The translations under genes were made by a program, and so were the position numbers. From the NCBI GenBank assembly GCA_964407665.1, contig CAYOWK010000030.1:1-54131 (forward strand): DNA of 54,131 nucleotides, read 5' to 3'. This stretch comes from CAYOWK01 sp964407665 (GTDB taxonomy: Bacteria; Pseudomonadota; Alphaproteobacteria; Caulobacterales; Hyphomonadaceae). The notes below the pieces were generated by a model. It worked only from the letters and a program-made list of their open reading frames with translations. It did no database searches and had not been told where the DNA came from. Shown in pieces: positions 46,223 to 53,684 of this stretch; the first letter of the stretch is position 1, and every line of letters starts with the position of its first letter.

Positions 46223-46624
46223 TCACGGGCGCCAGCGTTGCAGCCCGCTGTCTGGACGGGCGCCTGAGGCAGCTTTACGAGCGCGCTTCGCGACCCTGTC
46301 GCGCCGTTCCGCTTCCGCCGATGGACTGCAGGGAGTGGCGCGCCCAGACCCTGGTGGTCGCAAAGGCAGAAGAATCCTCAGGTCGCGCGCGGCGCATTTA
46401 ATCCTGTATATTCCGATTAGTAAGGCGACTTACAAACCCGTCTCCCACGCGATCACATTTACGTGCGGTTCCGTTTGGGCCCGCTGCGTCAGGTCCGGTC
46501 TGACACCTATGGCCTATCGTCGCGGCGCCGATTTCACGATGCCGGCGCCAACGTCAGTCTCTCCCTCAGCGGAGCCCGAAGCGCCCCTTCGAGAGCAACA
46601 TCCGCAGCCAGAGGGAGGAAAAAG
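46223..46624. other. Intergenic region upstream of TonB receptor
   Basis: About 400 nt without a credible gene. It contains an AT-rich island at 46398-46440 with TGTATATT and a small inverted repeat GTAAG/CTTAC (46420-46433). This is the likely promoter and operator zone of the receptor gene. A GGGAGGAAAAAG ribosome site immediately precedes ATG 46625. Confidence 0.5.
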
Positions 46625-49600
46625 ATGTCAAGGATCAGGAGAGGTGTGTCCGTTTGGGCGCTCGCTGTGGCGACGCTTTCCGGCGCGGCCTTCGCACAGC
46701 AGACCGTCCCGGTGAACACCGAGGCCGGGCCTCAGCAAAGTCAGCAATCGGGCGCCGATCAGGTGGCAACAGCGGACGCCGCAAGCCGGCGTGCGCAGAC
46801 AGAGCGCATCGTGGTCACGGGCTCCAACATCGTCGGCGCGGTGGAGTCGGCGGCATTGCCGGTTGAGGTCTTCACAGCTGAAGAGGCCGCCAAGACGGGC
46901 AGCCCCACGGGTCTGGAATTCCTGAAGTCGCTGAGTGTGGTCGGCTCGACCGTTGGCGAAACGAACCAGTTCCAGGCCGGCTATGGCGGGATCGGCTCGG
47001 CGACGCTCAACCTGCGCGGCCTTGGAGGCGGCCGGTCTCTGACCATCCTGAACGGGCGGCGTTTCTCCGAGAACGTCAACATGATCCCCAACATCGCGTT
47101 GGCGCGGACGGAGATCCTGAAAGACGGCGGGGCCGTGATCTACGGCGCCGACGCAACCGGCGGCGTCGTCAACTTCATCACGCGTGACAATTTCGACGGC
47201 TTCCTTGTCGACGGGGAATTCAAGGCCGTCGATGGTTCGGATGGCGACTACAACGTCGCTGCGCTGTGGGGGAAAAACTTCGACACCGGCAACCTGATGT
47301 TCTCGCTGGAGTACGGCCACCGCAGCGAGCTGGATATCAAGGAGCGTGACTGGGCGGTCCGGGAGTTCTCGGAAAACAACACGCCCTGGGCCCCGTATCA
47401 CAACTACGGATCGTACATCCTCAACGTGCCGACAGGCCTGCCAGGTCTGCCCGCCAACGGGCAGGCTGGCATTGTCCGGGACTTCTCGCAGTCCGAGTGC
47501 GAAGCCAGCACCGGGCCTGTGACCGGGGTCTACACGACACTCAGCGGCATACCGGTCTGCTGGTGGAACTACGCCATCCACACCTACAATCTGGTCGACG
47601 AGGTCAACCAGATCCGGGGCTACGCACAGGTCACGAACGACCTGTCGGACTCGCTCAAGTTCACCGGGCAGGTCAGCTATGGCAAATCCGATGCGCCCGC
47701 GATCGGCACCGTGGCCTCTTACCAGGCCAATGTCGGCGCCTCGCCCCTGTCGGGCACCGCCTTCCAGTACCGTGTGCCGAGGACCAACCCCTACTTCAAC
47801 AGCTTCCTCACCCAGAACGCCTCTCAGATAAATCCGGCTGTTCTGCCGCTGATCACGTCGGCGGACCAGTTCCTGTCGATCTTCTTCGGACCCAGCGGGA
47901 CGCCCGGCTTTGCTCCGGGCGAGGGCACAACGCCAACGACCCAGCTGGAGAACTGGAACGTTGTCGGCGCTCTCGACGGTGAGTTTGGCGACTGGACGCA
48001 TGGCTGGCTCGACAGCTGGAAAGTCTCGGCGGCCTACAACCTTGCCACCGTGGACAGCACGCTTCCGGACATCGTCGCCTTCAAGGTGCAGCAGGCTCTC
48101 AACGGCTTCGGCGGTCCGAACTGCAACGCCCCCGACCTGACGCCAGATAACTGGACCGCGCTGACGACGGCGACCTTCGACACCAACCGCGACGGCCGCC
48201 TTACCGGGGCCGAGCAGTCAAACATGCTGAACGCCTTCTATGCCACCATCGGCACACAGAACGCCGCTGCGGCGGGCCGGAATGGGTGCCAGTATCTCAA
48301 CCCGTTCTCGTCGAGCTATGCCGCGAACGCCACCTTCGGAACTCCAAATCCGCGCTATATCGCCGGCAACGAGATCTCGCCGGAGCTGGCGCAATGGCTC
48401 TATGACGACCGCCAGTCGGAAGACCAGAACCAGAACCTGACGATCGACGCCCTGGTCAATGGCACGGTCGCCGCGTTCGAACTGCCGGGCGGTCCGATCG
48501 GCTGGGCGGCCGGCGCCCAGTGGCGCCAGGCTGAAGGTCGCGAATCCACCAGCAGCCAGTATCTCGACCCGCGATCGTTCCCCTGCCAGTGGCCGGGACA
48601 GCGTCCGGGCGATCAGGGTTGTCCGCCGACGGGTGAGGCTGCGTACTTCTTCTTCGGCTCGGACGAGCAGACCAAGACCGACCAGCAGCAATACTCCTAC
48701 TTCGCTGAAGCCAGCCTGCCTGTCCTTGACCGGTTGAGCTTCCAGCTGGCCGTCCGCCGCGAGGAGTTCCCGCGCTCGAGCCTTGGCGCAACCGTCTACA
48801 AGGTCGCGGGCAAGTGGGACCCGTTCGACTGGCTTGCGGTGCGCGGATCGTTCGGCACCAACTACGCTTCGGTGCCGTCCACCTTCGTTCCGGGCGAGGT
48901 GACCTCCGGCCTTTCGCTGATCGCCAACGCGGGCAACAAATACCTCAACGTGCAGACCGAGACCCTGTCCGGCGTCCAGCCGGAAACGGCTGAGGTGGGC
49001 AATTTCGGTCTCATCTTCAACTTCGACGGGCTGCCTCTGGACGGCACGTTGCGCGCCTCGTTCGACTATTTCAGCTTCAAAATTCAGGACGAGATCAAGA
49101 CCGTCAGCCATAACCAGATCCTGAACACCGTCTTCGTCGCCACCCCCGGGGTGAACAACCCCATCAACTGCTCGGCCGCGCTCATCGATCGCATCACCTT
49201 CCTCGGTGGGCAGGGCGCGACGGGCTGCACGCAGGGTGTCACAGTCGGCAATGACGTGACCTCGATCCGGTCGGTTCGCGGCAACGGACCTGGCGCGGAG
49301 ACCTCGGGCGTCGACGTCGACATCCAGTATGCGTTCTCGGCGGGGCCCGGCGATCTGACGCTGGGCGTCAACGGCACCAATGTGCTCAGTTATGACGTCT
49401 CGGCGTTCTCGCTGAATGGTATCGTGCTGTCGCCCGCCGTCGATGCGCTCGGTTTCTCGAACTATTCGAGGGACGGCGACATCGTGTCGGAGTGGCGCGC
49501 GAATGCGACCGCCAACTACGCGCTGGAGAACCACAACCTCCGTTATCAGCTGCGCTATATCCAGGGCGTGGAAGATGACCGGTTCGCGGCGACGAGCCCG

Positions 49601-49804
49601 TTCCGGCAGATTGACGACTTCATCACCCACAACCTGTACTATCAGTACACGTTGCCGTTCGACGAGGATTTCACCCTGAACTTCTCCGTCGAAAATCTCA
49701 CGGATGAAGAGCCGCCGTTCACGCAGCAACAGTACAGCTACGACCCGTTCATCGGTAACCCGTTGGGCCGGACGTTTGAGGTCGGACTGCGCAAGCAATT
49801 CTAG
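46625..49804 (+). CDS. TonB-dependent receptor with an EF-hand loop
   Basis: Outer-membrane active transporter, 1059 residues. The ATG at 46625 has a strong ribosome site; the frame is open upstream to 46463 but that part is not protein-like. A signal peptide ends near residue 25 (GAAFA/Q). The plug domain at about 60-180 includes GLGGGRSLTILNGRRF and GADATGGVVNFITR. The 22-strand barrel follows, ending in Phe. Residues 519-530 read DTNRDGRLTGAE, a perfect EF-hand calcium loop, probably in an extracellular loop. The substrate is unknown; sugars or cofactors are possible. Confidence 0.93.
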   Translation: MSRIRRGVSVWALAVATLSGAAFAQQTVPVNTEAGPQQSQQSGADQVATADAASRRAQTERIVVTGSNIVGAVESAALPVEVFTAEEAAKTGSPTGLEFLKSLSVVGSTVGETNQFQAGYGGIGSATLNLRGLGGGRSLTILNGRRFSENVNMIPNIALARTEILKDGGAVIYGADATGGVVNFITRDNFDGFLVDGEFKAVDGSDGDYNVAALWGKNFDTGNLMFSLEYGHRSELDIKERDWAVREFSENNTPWAPYHNYGSYILNVPTGLPGLPANGQAGIVRDFSQSECEASTGPVTGVYTTLSGIPVCWWNYAIHTYNLVDEVNQIRGYAQVTNDLSDSLKFTGQVSYGKSDAPAIGTVASYQANVGASPLSGTAFQYRVPRTNPYFNSFLTQNASQINPAVLPLITSADQFLSIFFGPSGTPGFAPGEGTTPTTQLENWNVVGALDGEFGDWTHGWLDSWKVSAAYNLATVDSTLPDIVAFKVQQALNGFGGPNCNAPDLTPDNWTALTTATFDTNRDGRLTGAEQSNMLNAFYATIGTQNAAAAGRNGCQYLNPFSSSYAANATFGTPNPRYIAGNEISPELAQWLYDDRQSEDQNQNLTIDALVNGTVAAFELPGGPIGWAAGAQWRQAEGRESTSSQYLDPRSFPCQWPGQRPGDQGCPPTGEAAYFFFGSDEQTKTDQQQYSYFAEASLPVLDRLSFQLAVRREEFPRSSLGATVYKVAGKWDPFDWLAVRGSFGTNYASVPSTFVPGEVTSGLSLIANAGNKYLNVQTETLSGVQPETAEVGNFGLIFNFDGLPLDGTLRASFDYFSFKIQDEIKTVSHNQILNTVFVATPGVNNPINCSAALIDRITFLGGQGATGCTQGVTVGNDVTSIRSVRGNGPGAETSGVDVDIQYAFSAGPGDLTLGVNGTNVLSYDVSAFSLNGIVLSPAVDALGFSNYSRDGDIVSEWRANATANYALENHNLRYQLRYIQGVEDDRFAATSPFRQIDDFITHNLYYQYTLPFDEDFTLNFSVENLTDEEPPFTQQQYSYDPFIGNPLGRTFEVGLRKQF

Positions 49805-49837
49805 GAGAGAGCTGCGCGAGCAGCTCGAAGAAAGACG

Positions 49838-49874
49838 CCCCTCCAGCCGGTGACGGCAGGAGGGGTTTTCTTTT
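49838..49874 (+). terminator. Rho-independent terminator after the TonB receptor
   Basis: CCCCTCC / GGAGGGG outer stem and GCCG / CGGC inner stem with a GTGA loop, followed by TTTTCTTTT. A second small hairpin (GAGCTGC, GCGA, GCAGCTC) lies at 49809-49826. Confidence 0.9.
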
Positions 49875-49888
49875 GGGTCGGAATGGCG

Positions 49889-50662
49889 TCAGCGCCGGCG
49901 CTGGGCGAGCGCCGCGCAGGATGAAAATCCGACGGCGCCCTCGATGTCGTGCAGCGTGCACTGGCCGATGGCGACGCCGTCGCGGCTCTGGTGGGCGGTC
50001 ACCTCGTAGCCGATCCATTCGCTGACCGGTGCGCGGTGCAGATAGAGCGTCACGTCCGAGTTGATGAAGTCGAGCCCGTTGGCGCCCGCATTCGAGACGG
50101 GGCTGGTGTAGTCCACGCCGGTCGCGATGCGGACGAAGGGCGTGTAGGCCTCGCCGTCAACAAGCGGGCGGATCTCGCGCAGCCAGGTGCGGCGCGGGGC
50201 GTCGCCCACCGCATCGTTGCCGATGGGCTTCATGTCCCAGCGCGGGGTGAAGGGCTTCTCAGGCGGCTGGACCTGATCCGGCGGCGGCGCGCCCCAGGGC
50301 GGCGGCGACCAGATCCGGCCCTCCGGCTGCTGGGTACGGCGTAGCAGCTGGCACGACGCGCGGGCGATGGACTGGCCGGAGGAAAACATCTCGCCCTCGA
50401 TCACCTTGATCCGGCCACCCTGCCGGATCAGGCGTGTCGTGACCGAGATCGGCGACAGGTCCGGCAGCTTGTAGAGATCCACCGTCAGGCGTGCGGGCTG
50501 CAGGTCCGGCTCGCCATAGAGCCGCTCGAACTCGCGGGCGAACAGGCCGATCATTACGCGGGCGTGGAGATTGTCGTTCGGTCCCCAGAAGCCGCGCGCC
50601 ATGTCCAGCGGCTGGAAGGCGTCGCCGACGGGGCGGAGGAAGGGTTCGGCGGAGGACGTCAT
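49889..50662 (-). CDS. Acyl-CoA thioesterase-like protein (double hotdog)
   Basis: 257 residues from ATG 50662 (MTSSAEPFLRP). Two hotdog-like halves: FWGPNDNLHARVMIGLFAREFERLY ... LTVDLYKLPDLSPISVTTRLIRQGGRI, and later GLDFINSDVTLYLHRAPVSEWIGYEV. It resembles TesB-like thioesterases; the substrate is unknown. The start lies directly behind a terminator-like hairpin whose 3' arm contains the only ribosome-site candidate (GGGA), so expression may be low or coupled to the upstream VOC gene. Confidence 0.82.
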   Translation of the reverse strand: MTSSAEPFLRPVGDAFQPLDMARGFWGPNDNLHARVMIGLFAREFERLYGEPDLQPARLTVDLYKLPDLSPISVTTRLIRQGGRIKVIEGEMFSSGQSIARASCQLLRRTQQPEGRIWSPPPWGAPPPDQVQPPEKPFTPRWDMKPIGNDAVGDAPRRTWLREIRPLVDGEAYTPFVRIATGVDYTSPVSNAGANGLDFINSDVTLYLHRAPVSEWIGYEVTAHQSRDGVAIGQCTLHDIEGAVGFSSCAALAQRRR

Positions 50663-50704
50663 GAAGAAAATCCCGGATCGCGGCTTTGGGCCGCGTCCGG
50701 GATT
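50663..50704 (-). terminator. Terminator-like hairpin between VOC and thioesterase genes
   Basis: Stem AATCCCGGA plus CGCGGC pairs with GCCGCG plus TCCGGGATT, one bulged base, loop of 5 (50669-50704). On the minus strand it is followed by TTCTTC and immediately the thioesterase ATG at 50662. Confidence 0.75.
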
Positions 50705-50730
50705 ACGTCTGGAAATCTGTGGCGCAAGGC

Positions 50731-51117
50731 CTATTTGGTGCGGTGCATCGCGCAAAGCTTGTTGCCGTCGGGATCGCGCAGGTAGGCGAGGTAGAAGCCG
50801 GAGGGACCGGGGCGCAGGCCCGGCGGGTCCTCGATGGCCGTGCCGCCTGCGGCAAGGCCTGCTGCATGCCAGGCGTTGACCTTCTCAGGGCTGTCGCAGG
50901 CGAAGCCGATGGTGGAGCCGTTGGCGCATGTCGCTGGCTGGCCGTCGATGGGCGTGGACACGCCAAACACGCCGGTCTTGGTGCGCCAGAAGACGCGGGT
51001 CTTGTCGGGGTGCTTGTCTACAAACCCCGCCGGCACATCCAGGGTGGCGAGCAGGGCGTCATAGAAAGCCTTGGAACGCTCGGCGTCGTTTGTGCCGAGC
51101 ATGACGTGCGAGAACAT
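50731..51117 (-). CDS. VOC family protein (glyoxalase-like)
   Basis: 128-residue single-domain vicinal oxygen chelate fold protein: MFSHVMLGTNDAERSKAFYDALL at the start, and FYLAYLRDPDGNKLCAMH at the end. The metal position near the N-terminus is His (FSHV). Substrate unknown; members act on lactoylglutathione, dioxygenase substrates or antibiotics. ATG 51117. It is divergent from the TIR gene. Confidence 0.88.
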   Translation of the reverse strand: MFSHVMLGTNDAERSKAFYDALLATLDVPAGFVDKHPDKTRVFWRTKTGVFGVSTPIDGQPATCANGSTIGFACDSPEKVNAWHAAGLAAGGTAIEDPPGLRPGPSGFYLAYLRDPDGNKLCAMHRTK

Positions 51118-51318
51118 GGTTGTCTCCGGTTGGTGTGGTGTGCCGTTGCCCTGTCAGGGGTAGGGCGCCTGAAAGCGGTACGAAAGGCGCCCCACGGCAA
51201 AATTGGTCGCCCGCCGGGAGAATTCGTGCGCTGGCGGCACCCCGCTGCGGCAACGAACGGGACGCGCGGGCGGAACGTGGCTATATGGCGTGGGACGAAC
51301 GGCGGAGGGGCGCGGGTC

Positions 51319-52158
51319 ATGGCGGATGTCTTCATTTCCTATGCGCGTGAAGATGCGCCCAAGGCCCGGCTTCTGGCGGACGCTCTCATCGCCGACGGGC
51401 TGTCTGTCTGGTGGGATCATGACCTGATCGGCGGCGACAACTTCCGCGAGCAGATCGACCAGACGATCGCCAACGCCTCGTGCGTCATCGTGATCTGGTC
51501 GGAGGCTTCGGTCGCCAGCCGCTTCGTCAAGGACGAGGCCAGCCGCGCCAACGACCGCTCCATCCTGATCCCGGTCGCAATCGGCGACGTGCAGACGCCC
51601 GTGGGCTTTGGAGAGCTGCAGACGATCCGGTTCAAGCGGTGGGGAGAAACGACGGCCGAATGGGAGTCGCTTGTCCGCGCCGTTCACGCCCGCCTGAGGG
51701 CCGCGGGCAACGTCAAGGCGACGAAGCCGGACCAGATGGATTCAACGAAGCGGCAGCTGGCTTTCTTTGGCCGCAACATCGATGTCTTCCTGCTGACGCA
51801 GTTCGCGCAGGGGCTGGCCTGCTTTCTTCTGTTTCAGCCGCTGCATTTTCTGACGCAGGTGCCGTTCGAGGCAAAGATCGGCTTTGTGGTCGTGCTTTCG
51901 CTTTTCGTCGGCGGCTTCCAGTCGTGGGTCCTGATCGCCCAGCGCGCGGGCCTCGTCATGCGCGGCGTCTCCTTTGCCTCGGGCATTCTGGTGGGGCTCG
52001 GCGCCTACTACTTCGCGGGCGCGACGTTGCCGCAGCTGATGTCGCTTCTCGACGCGCAGAGCATTCCTCCGGGTGGCGGCATCTCGATGTTCAATGGCTT
52101 TGTGTTCTTCGTCTACGTGATCGTCTGGGGCACGATCGGCGTCCTGGTCGAGCGGTAG
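51319..52158 (+). CDS. TIR domain protein with four C-terminal membrane helices
   Basis: 279 residues from ATG 51319 (MADVFISYAREDAPK); the frame is open upstream to 50686 but that is the antisense of the VOC gene. The TIR domain (about 1-130) has FISYAREDA, WWDHDLIGGD, IDQTIANASCVIVIWSEASVASRF and, at the catalytic NADase position, E73 (S67-R-F-V-K-D-E73). A linker of about 25 residues leads to four predicted helices at about 154-174, 186-208, 215-236 and 258-277. Bacterial TIR proteins are often NAD-cleaving defence effectors; a membrane-bound role is inferred. Confidence 0.88.
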   Translation: MADVFISYAREDAPKARLLADALIADGLSVWWDHDLIGGDNFREQIDQTIANASCVIVIWSEASVASRFVKDEASRANDRSILIPVAIGDVQTPVGFGELQTIRFKRWGETTAEWESLVRAVHARLRAAGNVKATKPDQMDSTKRQLAFFGRNIDVFLLTQFAQGLACFLLFQPLHFLTQVPFEAKIGFVVVLSLFVGGFQSWVLIAQRAGLVMRGVSFASGILVGLGAYYFAGATLPQLMSLLDAQSIPPGGGISMFNGFVFFVYVIVWGTIGVLVER

Positions 52159-52180
52159 GGCGTGACCATCGCGGGAGTGC

Positions 52181-52203
52181 ACTAGCCCTCGTTCAGGGCT
52201 AGT
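52181..52203. repeat. Hairpin between convergent genes
   Basis: ACTAGCCCT, loop CGTTC, AGGGCTAGT, a perfect 9-bp stem. It overlaps the stop codon of the minus-strand gene. There is no T-run, so only a weak terminator candidate. Confidence 0.6.
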
Positions 52204-52846
52204 CCCCCACGACATAGTACCAGTGGTCGCCGAAGTTTTTCTCGATGCGCCCCGCGCCATCGAAGAGCGTGAGCGGATCATCGTCCGGCGCGTAGACCAC
52301 ACCCATGAACAGCTCGAATCCCAGCTCGGTCGGGAACGCGAGCTTGGGTCCGTCACCCAGGATCAGGATTTTGTTTCCACAGCAGGCTACGACGGGAAAG
52401 CTTCCTGGAAGAGTAGCGACCTGTTGGGAGCCGCTGTCTGGTGTGACGACTCGCTGTTTCACGAGATCGACCACTTGCTCACGCGAGCTTCGGCGCAGCT
52501 GGAAGTCTCGGTCCACACTCACGGGGAAGGCGCCGGACGCGAGAATGCCAGCAGCCAGGGCAGGAGCCAGCACGGGAAGCGCAGCTCTCCAGTTGCGCTG
52601 GCGAAAGGCTCGGATCAGGCTGAGGAGAACGCAGGCTGGCATGGCGCCGTACCAGAGCCCTGCGAATACAAAAACGCGCGGATCATACCACTGGAGCAGG
52701 TTGTACTGAACGTATGCAGCGCTGGCAGTGGCCAGAGCAGCAACGACAACCGACGTTAGTGCAACACCTGCGACACGTGCCGCCGCCCAAGCCGCAAGCG
52801 AGCTTAACGACAGGCACAGCAGAAACAGAAAGACTGGAAGCCACAT
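52199..52846 (-). CDS. Membrane protein of unknown function
   Basis: 215 residues. About three or four hydrophobic helices in the first 110 residues (MWLPVFLFLLCLSLSS, VVVAALATASAAY, VFVFAGLWYGAMPACVLLSL, AALPVLAPALAAGIL) and a soluble C-terminal domain of about 100 residues that contains VVACCGNKILILGDGP and ends FGDHWYYVVGD. Not recognised. It is convergent with the TIR gene. Confidence 0.7.
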   Translation of the reverse strand: MWLPVFLFLLCLSLSSLAAWAAARVAGVALTSVVVAALATASAAYVQYNLLQWYDPRVFVFAGLWYGAMPACVLLSLIRAFRQRNWRAALPVLAPALAAGILASGAFPVSVDRDFQLRRSSREQVVDLVKQRVVTPDSGSQQVATLPGSFPVVACCGNKILILGDGPKLAFPTELGFELFMGVVYAPDDDPLTLFDGAGRIEKNFGDHWYYVVGD

Positions 52847-52865
52847 CGGTTCCCCCCTTAGCCGT

Positions 52866-52985
52866 GTTCAGTACGCCAAGTCGGACGTCCGCACTATCAC
52901 CCCGGCCGCCGTCTGCCGCGCGACGACGATCATGATGGAGCGCAAGGACTTCGGCGACGTGCCGGAGTTGCGGGTGGATGGTTAG
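52866..52985 (+). pseudogene. Possible C-terminal gene remnant
   Basis: A 39-codon stretch (QYAKSDVRTITPAAVC ... VPELRVDG) has protein-like composition, with VCRAT recalling the end of small proteobacterial proteins. No start codon, ribosome site or N-terminal part lies upstream in a sensible form. It could be the remains of a gene cut by rearrangement, or chance. Confidence 0.22.
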
Positions 52986-52998
52986 TGCGAGGGGCCGA

Positions 52999-53295
52999 CT
53001 ACGGCTCCAGCAATTCCTCCCGGACGATGGACGGACGGCGATCGATCAGAGCCAGAAGAACCCGCGCCGGTCCTTCGGGTCGCCGCCGGTGTTGCTCCCA
53101 TCCTCGCAGCGTGCCGACTGCGACGCCGATGCTGCGCGCGAACTCGGTCTGGGACAGGCCAGATTTCTTCCGGATGGCGGCGACATCGGGTTCCGGCACA
53201 TCGAAGACGTGAACCTTTGCGCCGGTCTCGCGGCCCTTGGCGTGAGCCAGAGCTTCTTCCAGACCTTGCCGTATGCTGTCGTAGGCTTTGGTCAT
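52999..53295 (-). CDS. XRE-family antitoxin (HigA/NadS-like)
   Basis: 98-residue DNA-binding antitoxin of a type II toxin-antitoxin pair. The helix-turn-helix is at about 37-75 (VAAIRKKSGLSQTEFARSIGVAVGTLRGWEQHRRRPEG). It is expected to neutralise the upstream toxin and repress the operon by binding the palindrome at 53659-53677. The ATG overlaps the toxin stop by 4 nt. Toxin-first order as in higBA. Confidence 0.9.
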   Translation of the reverse strand: MTKAYDSIRQGLEEALAHAKGRETGAKVHVFDVPEPDVAAIRKKSGLSQTEFARSIGVAVGTLRGWEQHRRRPEGPARVLLALIDRRPSIVREELLEP

Positions 53296-53627
53296 GTCCC
53301 GTCTCCGTAGGTCCTGGCGATCTCATCGCAAAGCTGGATAAGCAGGGCCTGCTCTTTCCGGGAGATGTTCGCCTGTTCGTTCTTGGTGAAGACGGTCAGC
53401 AGGAAGACAGGCTGGTTCGGCAGCCGGTAGAAGTGGATCACCCGAAAGCCGCCGCTTTTGCCTTCTCCCTGCCGCGCAAACCTCATCTTGCGGAGGCCGC
53501 CGCCAAGCGAGACCCCGGTCTCCGGATTCTCTGCCAGCAGATCGACGAGTTCTCGACGATCAACGTCCGACAGACCTGCATCTGAGGCGCGACGGAGAAA
53601 CTCCGCCGTCTCGACGACCGTCCGCAC
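53292..53627 (-). CDS. RelE/HigB-family toxin
   Basis: 111-residue toxin, likely a ribosome-dependent mRNA interferase. It starts at GTG 53627 with GGGGA 7 nt upstream. Typical segments are LSDVDRRELVDLLAENPETGVSLGGGLRKMRFA, GGFRVIHFYRLPNQPVFLLTVFTKNEQANIS. The frame is intact, so toxin activity is likely. The antitoxin follows with a 4-nt overlap. Confidence 0.9.
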   Translation of the reverse strand: MRTVVETAEFLRRASDAGLSDVDRRELVDLLAENPETGVSLGGGLRKMRFARQGEGKSGGFRVIHFYRLPNQPVFLLTVFTKNEQANISRKEQALLIQLCDEIARTYGDGT

Positions 53628-53656
53628 CGTTAGTTCCCCAACCTAATCGAACATGA

Positions 53657-53684
53657 ATTATACGTCAATGACGTATAGTCTCAA
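53657..53684 (-). promoter_or_regulatory. Sigma-70-type promoter of the toxin-antitoxin operon
   Basis: On the minus strand -35 TTGAGA (53684-53679), 16-nt spacer, and a perfect -10 TATAAT (53662-53657). The toxin GTG lies 29 nt beyond the -10. The -35 overlaps the stop codon of the DUF1343 gene. Confidence 0.85.
53659..53677. promoter_or_regulatory. Operator palindrome of the toxin-antitoxin operon
   Basis: TATACGTCA-A-TGACGTATA: perfect 9-bp arms around one central base. It covers the spacer and most of the -10 of the promoter, the usual position for antitoxin autorepression. Confidence 0.85.
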
